Part shown: positions 1 through 7,222 of the stretch, piece after piece
Numbering within the stretch: the first letter of the stretch is position 1
Layout: every line of letters begins with the position of its first letter
Assembly: GCA_964648215.1 (NCBI GenBank)
Contig: CAZYMF010000098.1
Location: 1 to 17,289 of the forward strand
DNA length: 17,289 nt
Direction: 5' to 3'
Source: CAZYMF01 sp964648215
GTDB lineage: Bacteria; Desulfobacterota; Binatia; HRBIN30; JACQVA1
Translations under genes and position numbers: made by a program
Notes under the pieces: model-generated
What the model was told of the DNA's origin: nothing
Database searches by the model: none
Seen by the model: the letters and a program-made list of their open reading frames with translations, nothing else

Positions 1-41
1 GCGGACGTCACGACTAGCGTGCCGCTGGCGAGAGTACCTTC

Positions 42-1379
42 GTGACACAGACCTACGACGTCATCGTCATCGGCGGCGGCCCGGCGGGGAGCACGGCCGC
101 GGGTTTCCTGGCGCAGTCGGGGGCGCGGGTGCTGTTGCTCGAGAAGGAGCGGTTTCCGCGCTATCACGTCGGCGAGTCGCTGCTCTCCGCGACCTTGCCG
201 ATTCTCGAGGCACTCGGGGTGATGCCGGCGATCGAGCGGGCGGGGTTCATCCGCAAGCCCGGCGGCACGTTCATCTGGGGTAGCGGGAAGGAGCCGTGGA
301 GCTTCTTCTTCCGCGAGGACCCGGGCGGGCGGCCGCATGCGTTTCACGTGCTGCGCTCGCAGTTCGACCACATCCTGCTGCGTCACGCCGCATCCCTCGG
401 CGTCGAGGTGCGCGAAGGGCACCGCGTCCGGGAGGTAGGCTACGACGAGCACAACCGGGTCGTCGCCGTCGACGAGGGCGGGGAGACGTTCACGGCCGCG
501 GCACCGTGGGTGATCGACGCCAGCGGCCAGCAGGCGCTGCTCGGCGCCCGCGATCGGCTGCGCGAGTACAACCCGTTCTTCAAGAACCTGGCGGTCTTCG
601 GCTACTTCGAGAACGCTGAGCAGCTCGCGGGGGAGGTAGCGGGCAACATTCTCTCCGTCGCCTTCGCCGACGGCTGGTTCTGGTTCATCCCGCTGCACGA
701 CGGCAGCACCAGCGTCGGTGCCGTCGTCGACGCCGCCCGCTTCGCCGGCGAGGCGGGCAGCGATCCGGCAGCGCTCTATCACCGTCTCGTCGCCGCGTGC
801 GAGCCCGTGGCCGCGCGCACCCGCGGGGCGAGATTGGTCTCGCCGGTGCGGGTGATCCGCGACTACTCCTACTGCAGCCGCCGCTTCCACGGCCCGGGCT
901 ACCTGCTCGCCGGCGACGCCGCCTGCTTCGTCGATCCCGTCTTCTCGACCGGCGTGCACCTGGCCTGCCTGGCGGGCTATCTCGCCGCGCAGGCGCTGGT
1001 CGCCATCCGCGACGGCGCCCCGGCGGCCACCGAGCTGGAGCGCTACGACGGCCGCTATCGCGTCGCTTTCGAGCGCTACCTCCAATTCCTCTACTTTTTC
1101 TACGACCACCACAGCGACCCGGAGTCGTACTTCTGGAACGCACGCAAGATCCTCAACCCGGATCTCCCGCTGGCGACGCGCACGGCCTTCGTCCGACTGA
1201 TCTCGGGCAACGCCGACCTCGTCTCCGACGACGGCGCGCTGCGCGACGAGCTCGCCGCCCGTCACGCCCGCTTGACCGCAGGAGCGAGGCAGGGTCGGTT
1301 CGCCAAGACGAGCGACGCCTCGATCTTCCGCGTGCGCGGGACGGTCGAGCAGATGCGCAAGGGTGGCTCCGATACCTGA
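42..1379 (+). CDS. Flavin-dependent halogenase-like FAD monooxygenase
   Basis: A 445-residue single-component FAD protein of the tryptophan halogenase / geranylgeranyl reductase superfamily. Visible signatures are the N-terminal dinucleotide fold GGGPAGSTAA (residues 11-20), GES at 44-46, a lysine at 72 in RKPGGTFIWG that sits where variant-B halogenases (CndH, PltA, CmlS type) carry their catalytic lysine, WFWFIP at 212-217 matching the halogenase WxWxIP motif, the second FAD motif GD at 291-292, and FVDPVFSTG at 296-304 matching the FxxPxxSxG halogenase signature. The C-terminal third holds an aromatic stretch with YFWNARK, common in this subgroup. It would use FADH2, O2 and halide to chlorinate an activated, possibly carrier-bound, substrate; the substrate is unknown. 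The start is GTG, and its GTGA overlaps a stop in another frame, which may hint at coupling to a gene upstream of the window. It ends 8 bp from the convergent radical SAM gene. A non-halogenating FAD monooxygenase or reductase remains possible. Confidence 0.85.
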   Translation: MTQTYDVIVIGGGPAGSTAAGFLAQSGARVLLLEKERFPRYHVGESLLSATLPILEALGVMPAIERAGFIRKPGGTFIWGSGKEPWSFFFREDPGGRPHAFHVLRSQFDHILLRHAASLGVEVREGHRVREVGYDEHNRVVAVDEGGETFTAAAPWVIDASGQQALLGARDRLREYNPFFKNLAVFGYFENAEQLAGEVAGNILSVAFADGWFWFIPLHDGSTSVGAVVDAARFAGEAGSDPAALYHRLVAACEPVAARTRGARLVSPVRVIRDYSYCSRRFHGPGYLLAGDAACFVDPVFSTGVHLACLAGYLAAQALVAIRDGAPAATELERYDGRYRVAFERYLQFLYFFYDHHSDPESYFWNARKILNPDLPLATRTAFVRLISGNADLVSDDGALRDELAARHARLTAGARQGRFAKTSDASIFRVRGTVEQMRKGGSDT

Positions 1380-1387
1380 ATCGCGGC

Positions 1388-2740
1388 TCAGGAGATCGTC
1401 GCCCAGGCGTTCTCGTGGCTGCGCAGGTAGCGGTTCACCTTGAGGTTGGCGACGAGGTAGGCGAGCGTCTCCAGGTAGTTGCCCGAAGGCGGCGGAAACA
1501 GCCGCTTGGCGATCGCGCGCGTGGAGTAGAAGCCCTCGTAGACGTACTTGAAGCCGTCCATCATCTGCTCGGCGGTCATCTGCGCCGGCTTGATCAGCGG
1601 GCTGCCGTAGTCGTACCGGCCCCAGTCCTGCACGACGATGCGGCCGGCCTTGGCCATGTCGTCGTAGTACTTGGTGCCGGGGTACGGGCACGGCGTGAAC
1701 AGCTTGAGGAACGAGACCTTGTTGTCGAGCAGGAACTGCAGCGAGCGCGGGAAGGTGTCGAGAGTGTCGCCGTCGAGCCCGACCATCAGCAGCGCGATCA
1801 CCTGAATGCCCTTACCGCGGATCGCTTCGAGATCGCGGGTGAAGCGGTTGGGCAGGTTGAAGCCCTTGTTGATCGAGTCGAGGCTCTGTTCGTTGATGCT
1901 CTCGAGCCCGATCGAGAGGCTGACGCAGCCGCTGCGGGCCGCGAGGTCGAGCAGCTCGGGGTCGCGCGCGATGTTGATCGTCGACTGGCTCGCCCACTTC
2001 AGCCGCAGCGGGATCATCGCACGAAAGAGCTCCTTGGCTTCCTGCGGATGGGCAATCGGATTGTCGTCGAGGAACAGGATGCGGCTGGCGCCGAGCGCCT
2101 TGATCGCCCGCAGATCCTCGATCACCTCGTCGACCGGCCGCGTGCGATAGCTGCGCCGGTAATAGGTCTGCACCGCGCAGTACTCGCACGGGTGCGGGCA
2201 GCCGCGCGAGAACACCACCGGCCAGTGGAAGTACATGCGGTAGAGCCAGCTCTTCTTGAACGCCTCGTACTTCAGCAGCGGCAGGCTGGTGTAGTCGACC
2301 CGCGGCAGGTCTCGCAAGCTGTGCCAGCCCTCGGCGCGATACACACGGCGGTTCAGCCCCTCGCAGAAGTCGGCCAGTAGCTGCGGCCACGTCTCTTCCG
2401 CTTCACCCGCCACCACCGCGTCGGCGTGCTTCAGCGACTCGTCGACCGTGAGCGTGACCCACGTACCGCCGAGCACCACCCGCACGCCGCGCGCCCGGAA
2501 CTGATCGGCGAGGTCGTAGGCCCGTTTGACCTGTGGCCCCATGGCGGTGATGCCGACGAGATCGTAGTCGCCGTCGAGGTCGACGTCGTAGAACAGCTCG
2601 TCGACCATCGAGACCTCGTGCCCCGGCGGCGTGAGCGCCTTCAGGTACGGGAGCGTCAGCCCACTGGTCCAGTACCGGGTCGTCTTGTGCAGCGACCCGT
2701 CCGGATTGTAGTGGCTGGGCGAGATCAGCAGGATGCGCAC
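1388..2740 (-). CDS. B12-binding-domain radical SAM protein (class B-type)
   Basis: A 450-residue protein. The N-terminal part (about residues 1-130) looks like the Rossmann-type cobalamin-binding domain of this family: it starts RILLISPSH and contains GGTWVTL and AGEAEETWP, a pattern usual before radical SAM cores even when the canonical B12 His motif is absent. The radical SAM core follows with the cluster-binding cysteines C181-x3-C185-x2-C188 in RGCPHPCEYCAV, then LFLDDN and SIGLES strands typical of the barrel. The family includes methyltransferases and ring-forming enzymes acting on lipids, hopanoids, tetrapyrroles and natural products; I cannot assign the substrate. The start is GTG with no clear Shine-Dalgarno site. 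It lies convergent to the halogenase-like gene and divergent from plsC, so it is probably a single-gene transcript. Family assignment is sure; function is open. Confidence 0.9.
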   Translation of the reverse strand: MRILLISPSHYNPDGSLHKTTRYWTSGLTLPYLKALTPPGHEVSMVDELFYDVDLDGDYDLVGITAMGPQVKRAYDLADQFRARGVRVVLGGTWVTLTVDESLKHADAVVAGEAEETWPQLLADFCEGLNRRVYRAEGWHSLRDLPRVDYTSLPLLKYEAFKKSWLYRMYFHWPVVFSRGCPHPCEYCAVQTYYRRSYRTRPVDEVIEDLRAIKALGASRILFLDDNPIAHPQEAKELFRAMIPLRLKWASQSTINIARDPELLDLAARSGCVSLSIGLESINEQSLDSINKGFNLPNRFTRDLEAIRGKGIQVIALLMVGLDGDTLDTFPRSLQFLLDNKVSFLKLFTPCPYPGTKYYDDMAKAGRIVVQDWGRYDYGSPLIKPAQMTAEQMMDGFKYVYEGFYSTRAIAKRLFPPPSGNYLETLAYLVANLKVNRYLRSHENAWATIS

Positions 2741-2748
2741 TGCCGACG

Positions 2749-2777
2749 ACTTAACGGTGTTTTCCGCGGCAAGTCAA
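2749..2777 (-). promoter_or_regulatory. Candidate sigma70-type promoter for the radical SAM gene
   Basis: Read on the minus strand, TTGACT (2777-2772) lies 17 bp before TTAAGT (2754-2749). The -35 matches the consensus in 5 of 6 positions; the -10 matches in only 3 of 6. Transcription from it would begin at or next to the GTG start codon at 2740, giving a leaderless message, which fits the absence of a ribosome binding site. Assigned by pattern only. Confidence 0.3.
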
Positions 2778-2830
2778 CGCGGCAACGGCGCGTTTCCTCT
2801 CGCGGACACGTGTGCTAGCTCTCTGGCCTC

Positions 2831-3616
2831 ATGACGACTCCTGCTCAGACCGAAACGCTGGCGCCGCCGGCGCCGCGGGCCCGCGTGCTCATCAATCGCG
2901 TGATCTTCCGCGGCATGCTGTTCACCATGGGCACCATCGCCGTGGTGATGTATCGCGTCATCCGCAACAAGAACGTCACCTGGGCGTTTGCCAAGGCGCA
3001 GGCGCGCAACCTGGCGCGCCTGTGCGGCGTGCGGGTGCGGGTGCGCGGCCTCGAGCAGCTCGGGGCGGGCCCGTACATGTACACGCCCAATCACCAGAGC
3101 AACTTCGACATCGCCGCCCTGCTCGGTTACCTGCCCGGCAACAACCGCTTCGCCGCCAAGAAGGAGATGTTCAACGAGCCGATCCTCGGCACCGTGCTGC
3201 GCACCATGGGCATGATCCCGATCGATCGCGAGAACCCGCTCGAGGCCATCGAGAAGCTGAACCAGCTCAAGAACGACCAGTTCTCGACCATCATCTTCCC
3301 CGAGGGGACGCGCAGCCGTGACGGTAACCTGCTGCCCTTCAAGAAGGGGCCGTTCGTCGCCGCCATCCACTTGGGCATCCCGATCGTGCCGGTGGTCTGC
3401 AAGGGCACGCAGCAGATCATGCCCAAGGGTGGCTACCTGTCGATCCTTCCCGGCGAGGCCGAGGTCGTGGTGCTGGAGCCGATCGAGACGGCAGGTATGT
3501 CCTACGACGACCGCGACCGCCTGCGCGATCTCGTGCGCGAGCGCGTCGCCGCCGAGCTGAAGAAGCCCATCGGCGCGGCTCACTGCTCTCCAGCTTCCGG
3601 CGGCTTCTCTTTGTAG
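2831..3616 (+). CDS. plsC: 1-acyl-sn-glycerol-3-phosphate acyltransferase (PlsC family)
   Basis: A 261-residue lysophospholipid acyltransferase. It carries the catalytic H-x4-D motif as NHQSNFD (H88, D93) and the glycerol-phosphate-binding motif FPEGTRS at 156-162, followed by FKKGPFVAA and the proline-containing IPIVPV segment, all in family order and spacing. A hydrophobic stretch at about 27-43 would anchor it to the inner membrane. The expected reaction is acyl transfer to lysophosphatidic acid to form phosphatidic acid, the second acylation in phospholipid synthesis. The ATG start has no clear Shine-Dalgarno site upstream. Its last 12 codons overlap the 3' end of the convergent FAD oxidoreductase gene by 37 bp. 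A relative acting on another lysolipid cannot be excluded. Confidence 0.93.
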   Translation: MTTPAQTETLAPPAPRARVLINRVIFRGMLFTMGTIAVVMYRVIRNKNVTWAFAKAQARNLARLCGVRVRVRGLEQLGAGPYMYTPNHQSNFDIAALLGYLPGNNRFAAKKEMFNEPILGTVLRTMGMIPIDRENPLEAIEKLNQLKNDQFSTIIFPEGTRSRDGNLLPFKKGPFVAAIHLGIPIVPVVCKGTQQIMPKGGYLSILPGEAEVVVLEPIETAGMSYDDRDRLRDLVRERVAAELKKPIGAAHCSPASGGFSL

Positions 3617-4995
3617 ATGCCCGGCGTCGGCGTGCGCCGCAGGGTGTCGAAGTTCGCCGGACGGGTGCCGACGAGCTCGGCGTGGTGCGGGCCGGGTGTC
3701 GAGCGCGGCTCGAGGTTGTTGAAGTGGAAGCCGCGCGACTGCGACGGCGCGCCGGTGGTGGTGTGCGGCAGCAGCTTGCCGGCGGCGCCGCTGGCAACGT
3801 AGACCCGGCGCAGATCCCAGGGGCGCTCGTGGAGATAGTGCTTCCAGTCGGCGAGGTCGATCTGCGACTGGATGAGCCCCTTCAGCATGCCGACGTCGGT
3901 GAGCATGGTGGTGTCCTCGATCGGGCCGACGATGATGCCCCCGACCAGGCGCGTGCCGCCCCACACCAGCTTGCGGTAGACCGGGCGCGCGGCGTTCCAC
4001 GTCACGGTCGTGTCCTCGTCCTCCTGCCAACGCCCGAAGCTGGCCGAGTGCAGCCCGGCGACGTCGAGGATGTTCATCACCAGGCTGCCGGCGTAGGCGC
4101 GCCGCTGCCCCGCCATGTTGGCACCGGCGACGCGGCCGTGATCGACCGCGGTCGGCTGGATCGCGTGAATCACCGACGGGCCACCCAGGAGATTCGGCCC
4201 CTGCGCGACGTCGCCGGCGGCGTAGATGCCGGGCACGCTGCTCTGCAGATACGCGTCGACCACGACGCCGCGGTCCACCTGCACGCCCGAGCCGTCGAGA
4301 AAGCCGACGTTGGGGCGGATGCCCGTCGACAGAATCACGGCGTTGGCGGAGAGCTTCGTGCCCTCGGAGAGCACGACGGTCTTCTTCCGCGCGCCCTCGA
4401 TCCCGACCACGCTGCACCCGGTGTAGATGTCGACGTCGCGCTCGCGCAGCCACGCCTCCGCGGCCTCGGCGCCGCGGCGATCGAGCATGCGCGGCAGGAT
4501 CTGTCCTTCCAGCTCGACGACGGCGAGCTTCCAGCCGAGCTTGTGGAGAGCGTTGAGAATGATCAGGCCGATGAAGCCCGCACCCACGAGCACGACCGAG
4601 GGGCGCTTGCCCTTCACCGAGCCCGTCACCGCCAGCGCGTCGGCCAGTGTCCACAGGCTGTGCACGTGCTTGCCGTCGGCGCCGGGGATGGGCGGATGCG
4701 CCGGCGAGGAGCCGGTGGCGACGAGCAGGTTGTCGAAGCCGATCTGATCGCGGTTGTCGAGGTGCAGTTGGCGCGCGGCCGCGTCGACCCGGGTGGCGCG
4801 CCGGCCGATGTGCCGCTCCACCCGCAAGCGGTCGAAGTACTCGTCCGAGCCGGTATCGAGCTGCGCCTGCGGAATCTCCCTGGCCAGGAAGTACGGCAAG
4901 GCCATGCGCGCGTAGGCACGCTCGTCGGAGACCAGGCTGATGGCCGCGCCCGGATCGAGCTGGCGAATGGTCTCGATGGCGTTGATGCCGGCGGG
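3580..4995 (-). CDS. FAD-dependent NAD(P)H oxidoreductase, probable AOR-associated subunit (5' end lost in assembly gap)
   Basis: 471 residues are visible; the first is the proline of PAGIN, so the preceding GxG of the FAD-binding fold and the start codon lie in the N run. It belongs to the two-dinucleotide-domain pyridine nucleotide oxidoreductases related to the FAD domain of NirB and to NADH oxidases. Visible motifs are LLVATGSSP, the NAD(P)H-binding VVLVGAGFIGL, and the second FAD motif GIYAAGDVAQG. No redox-active CxxxxC pair is present, so it is not a disulfide reductase. It follows the AOR and MoaD-like genes on the same strand. By analogy with the AorABC enzyme of Aromatoleum aromaticum, it should be the FAD subunit passing electrons between the iron-sulfur chain and NAD(H). 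The last 80 or so residues are a Pro/Thr-rich extension beyond the usual fold. The stop lies inside the 3' end of convergent plsC. Confidence 0.85.
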   Translation of the reverse strand, partial: PAGINAIETIRQLDPGAAISLVSDERAYARMALPYFLAREIPQAQLDTGSDEYFDRLRVERHIGRRATRVDAAARQLHLDNRDQIGFDNLLVATGSSPAHPPIPGADGKHVHSLWTLADALAVTGSVKGKRPSVVLVGAGFIGLIILNALHKLGWKLAVVELEGQILPRMLDRRGAEAAEAWLRERDVDIYTGCSVVGIEGARKKTVVLSEGTKLSANAVILSTGIRPNVGFLDGSGVQVDRGVVVDAYLQSSVPGIYAAGDVAQGPNLLGGPSVIHAIQPTAVDHGRVAGANMAGQRRAYAGSLVMNILDVAGLHSASFGRWQEDEDTTVTWNAARPVYRKLVWGGTRLVGGIIVGPIEDTTMLTDVGMLKGLIQSQIDLADWKHYLHERPWDLRRVYVASGAAGKLLPHTTTGAPSQSRGFHFNNLEPRSTPGPHHAELVGTRPANFDTLRRTPTPGIYKEKPPEAGEQ

Positions 4996-5095
4996 NNNNN
5001 NNNNNNNNNNNNNNNNNNNNNNNNNNNNNNNNNNNNNNNNNNNNNNNNNNNNNNNNNNNNNNNNNNNNNNNNNNNNNNNNNNNNNNNNNNNNNNN
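4996..5095. other. Assembly gap (100 N)
   Basis: Exactly 100 undetermined bases, the conventional placeholder for a scaffold gap of unknown size. It falls inside the AOR operon, one base after the stop codon of the MoaD-like gene and within the first codons of the FAD oxidoreductase gene. Only a few tens of bases need be missing to complete the FAD gene, but another gene could also be hidden here. Confidence 0.98.
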
Positions 5096-5096
5096 C

Positions 5097-5381
5097 TCAT
5101 CCGCCCGGATAACCCCGTGCACCGTGCAGGAAGAGGGTGACGCGGTCGTCCGCTGCCAGCGTCGTATCCAGTCCGGCGAGGAAGCTGATGTTGCGGCCGT
5201 TGACCAGCACCTCGAGGTCGCGGTTGAGCCCGCCGGCGGGAAACAGGACCTTGGCCGGTACCGGCAATCGGTCGAGCACCTCGCGCACGGTGCCGCCGCT
5301 CACCTGTTGCTCGCCGCGACCGAAACGCCGCAGGCCGCCGAGGAGCTTGAGCACGGGCATGGCGCAGGGGTCACCAGTCAT
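5097..5381 (-). CDS. MoaD/ThiS-family ubiquitin-like sulfur carrier protein
   Basis: A small beta-grasp protein. The core from the internal ATG at 5360 reads MPVLKLLGGLRRFG, a typical MoaD start, continues through VREVLDRL and the LEVLVNGRNI strand, and ends RGYPGG. The terminal Gly-Gly is the residue pair that is adenylated and thiocarboxylated in MoaD and ThiS, so the protein should be functional as a sulfur donor for the pyranopterin dithiolene of the tungsten cofactor. Two starts are possible: ATG at 5381, whose ATGA overlaps the AOR stop (94 residues), or ATG at 5360 (87 residues, better family fit). I give the longer one because of the overlap. Placement directly after the AOR gene suggests a dedicated cofactor-maturation partner, as in other AOR operons. 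No E1-like activating enzyme is visible in the window. Confidence 0.88.
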   Translation of the reverse strand: MTGDPCAMPVLKLLGGLRRFGRGEQQVSGGTVREVLDRLPVPAKVLFPAGGLNRDLEVLVNGRNISFLAGLDTTLAADDRVTLFLHGARGYPGG

Positions 5382-7222
5382 GCCAGGCCGAGCTCTTTCT
5401 TCTTCTCCGCCGTCACCTCGCCGTCCTCGGTCCAGCCGCGCAGGCGGTAGTACTCCGGCAGCATCTCGCCGAGCTTGTTGACCAGGCCCTTGGCGGGCCC
5501 GGAGGGAATCGGCTCGGAGAGGATGCGCTTGGGCAGCGTGTCGCTGCCCCTTCCCAAACCGGCGCGCTCGTTCCACAGGCGCTCGAGGGTCCAGATGCGC
5601 TCGCCGGCTAGAGTGAGCGAGTCCATGGTGTAGGGCACGCCGGTGGCCGCCACCAGCTGCGGCAGCATCTCCTCGAGGCCGACGCCGAAGGTGAGGAAGA
5701 TGCACAGCCCGGTGGCGTCGACGGCGGAGGTGATGTCCTGGAAGATCTTGGTGATCTCCGCCTTGCCCTCGGTGACGTGGGGATCCATCTTCTTCGGAAT
5801 GCCCAGGATCTCCGGGGAGACGGTGTACGATTTCAGGTGGCAGGCGCCGCGGTTGGAGGTGGCGTAGCCGAGACCCATGCCCTGGATGGCGCGGCTGTCG
5901 TAGGCGGGGAACTCCTGGCCGCGCACGCCCATGAAGAACTCGGGATGGCCGAAGCGCGCCGTCAGCCGTTTCGAGCCCTCGGCCAGCAGGTCGCCGAAGC
6001 CCTCGCGGTAGGCGGTCTTCTCGGCCATCGCCACCAGCGCCTCGGCGCTGCCAAACCGCAGCGGCACGCCGGTCTGCGAGTTGGTGAGGACCTCCTTCTC
6101 GTAGAGCTCCATCGCCGCCGCCAGCGTGGCGCCGAAGCTGATCGGGTCCATGCCGAGATCGTTGCACAGCCAGTTGGCCTTGATGAGAGCGTCGAGGTCG
6201 CCGATGCCGCAGTCGGCGCCCATCGCCCAGGCGTTCTCGTACTCCGGGCCCTCGCCGGCGATGTTCCAGTTGCGCGGGTGAGTGTTGACCAGGAACTTGC
6301 CCGCCGCCTCGCCGGGCAGCTTGGTGACGCGGCCGCAGGCGATGGTGCAGGCGAAGCACGCCTTGTTGGCCACCAGGCGGGTCTCGGTGAGGGTCTCGCC
6401 GCTCATGTCCTCGGCGTTCTCGAAGACGGTCTCCTGGTGGTTGCGGGTGGGCAGCGCCCCGTGCTCGTTGATGACGTTGACCAGCACCTCGCTGCCGTAG
6501 GTCGGCAGGCCTTCCGCGGTGACGTCCGACTCCTTCAGCTTGGCCTTCATCGCCCACGACGCGGTCATGAAGCCGCGCGGATCGGCGAGGCGCACGCCGC
6601 CGGTGCCGCGCACGGCGATGGCCTTGAGCAGCTTCGAGCCCATCACCGCGCCGACGCCGGAGCGGCCGGCGGCGCGGTGCAGGTCGTTGAGGATCGCCGC
6701 GAAGCGGACCAGCTTCTCCCCCGCGGGGCCGATGGCGGCGACGATGCAGTCGGGCACGCCGGACTCGGCGCGGATCGTCTCCTCGGTGTCCCACACGCCC
6801 TTGCCCCACAGGTGCGTGGCGTCGCGCAGCTCGACCTGGTCGTTGTGGATCCACAGGTAGGTCGGGCGCGCGGCGCGGCCTTCGACGATGACCATGTCGT
6901 AGCCGGCAAACTTCAGCTCCGGTCCCCAGTGACCGCCCGAGTTCGAGGTGGTGATGGCGCCGGTGAGGGCGCCCTTGGTCACCACCATGTAGCGCGCGCC
7001 GCACGAGGCGTTGGTGCCGGTGAGCGGGCCGGTGACGAAGAGCATCTTGTTCTTGGGGCTGAAGGGATCGACCGTGGGGTCGCTCTCCTCCCACAGGTAA
7101 CGCGCGCCGAGGCCGCGCCCGCCGACGAAGTCGCGGGCCCAGTCCTCGCGCAGCGGCTCCTTCTTGATCGTGCCGCGCGTCAGGTTGACGCGCAGGACGG
7201 TGCCGGTCCAGCCGCCGATCAT
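5378..7222 (-). CDS. aor: Tungsten-containing aldehyde:ferredoxin oxidoreductase, catalytic subunit
   Basis: A 614-residue AOR-family protein, full length for the family. It starts GGWTGTVLRVNLT, the standard AOR N-terminus, and has GPLTGT and SNSGGHWG in the N-terminal pterin-binding domain. The [4Fe-4S] ligands are C289-x2-C292-x3-C296 (CFACTIAC) plus C507 in DATGLCIF. EGPEYENAWAMG (about 324-335) and YATSNRGACH (about 453-462) correspond to the active-site Glu and His regions. Expected activity is reversible oxidation of aldehydes to carboxylic acids at a W-bis-pyranopterin centre; the substrate cannot be read from the sequence. The ATG start overlaps the upstream ferredoxin gene by ATGA and follows a strong GGAGG site. 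With a ferredoxin subunit upstream and an FAD oxidoreductase downstream, it probably forms an AorABC-type NAD(H)-linked complex rather than a stand-alone archaeal-type AOR. Confidence 0.95.
   Translation of the reverse strand: MIGGWTGTVLRVNLTRGTIKKEPLREDWARDFVGGRGLGARYLWEESDPTVDPFSPKNKMLFVTGPLTGTNASCGARYMVVTKGALTGAITTSNSGGHWGPELKFAGYDMVIVEGRAARPTYLWIHNDQVELRDATHLWGKGVWDTEETIRAESGVPDCIVAAIGPAGEKLVRFAAILNDLHRAAGRSGVGAVMGSKLLKAIAVRGTGGVRLADPRGFMTASWAMKAKLKESDVTAEGLPTYGSEVLVNVINEHGALPTRNHQETVFENAEDMSGETLTETRLVANKACFACTIACGRVTKLPGEAAGKFLVNTHPRNWNIAGEGPEYENAWAMGADCGIGDLDALIKANWLCNDLGMDPISFGATLAAAMELYEKEVLTNSQTGVPLRFGSAEALVAMAEKTAYREGFGDLLAEGSKRLTARFGHPEFFMGVRGQEFPAYDSRAIQGMGLGYATSNRGACHLKSYTVSPEILGIPKKMDPHVTEGKAEITKIFQDITSAVDATGLCIFLTFGVGLEEMLPQLVAATGVPYTMDSLTLAGERIWTLERLWNERAGLGRGSDTLPKRILSEPIPSGPAKGLVNKLGEMLPEYYRLRGWTEDGEVTAEKKKELGLA

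Noticed and set aside
1..45. Open frame entering from the left and stopping at TGA 43-45, overlapping the halogenase GTG as GTGA
   Set aside because: Only 14 codons are visible and a second frame is also open there, so it cannot be called a gene end; kept only as a hint.
797..2380. Long plus-strand open frame across the end of the halogenase-like gene and antisense to the radical SAM gene
   Set aside because: Arg/Pro/Ala-rich translation without motifs; it lies over two well-supported genes and is a by-product of high GC content.
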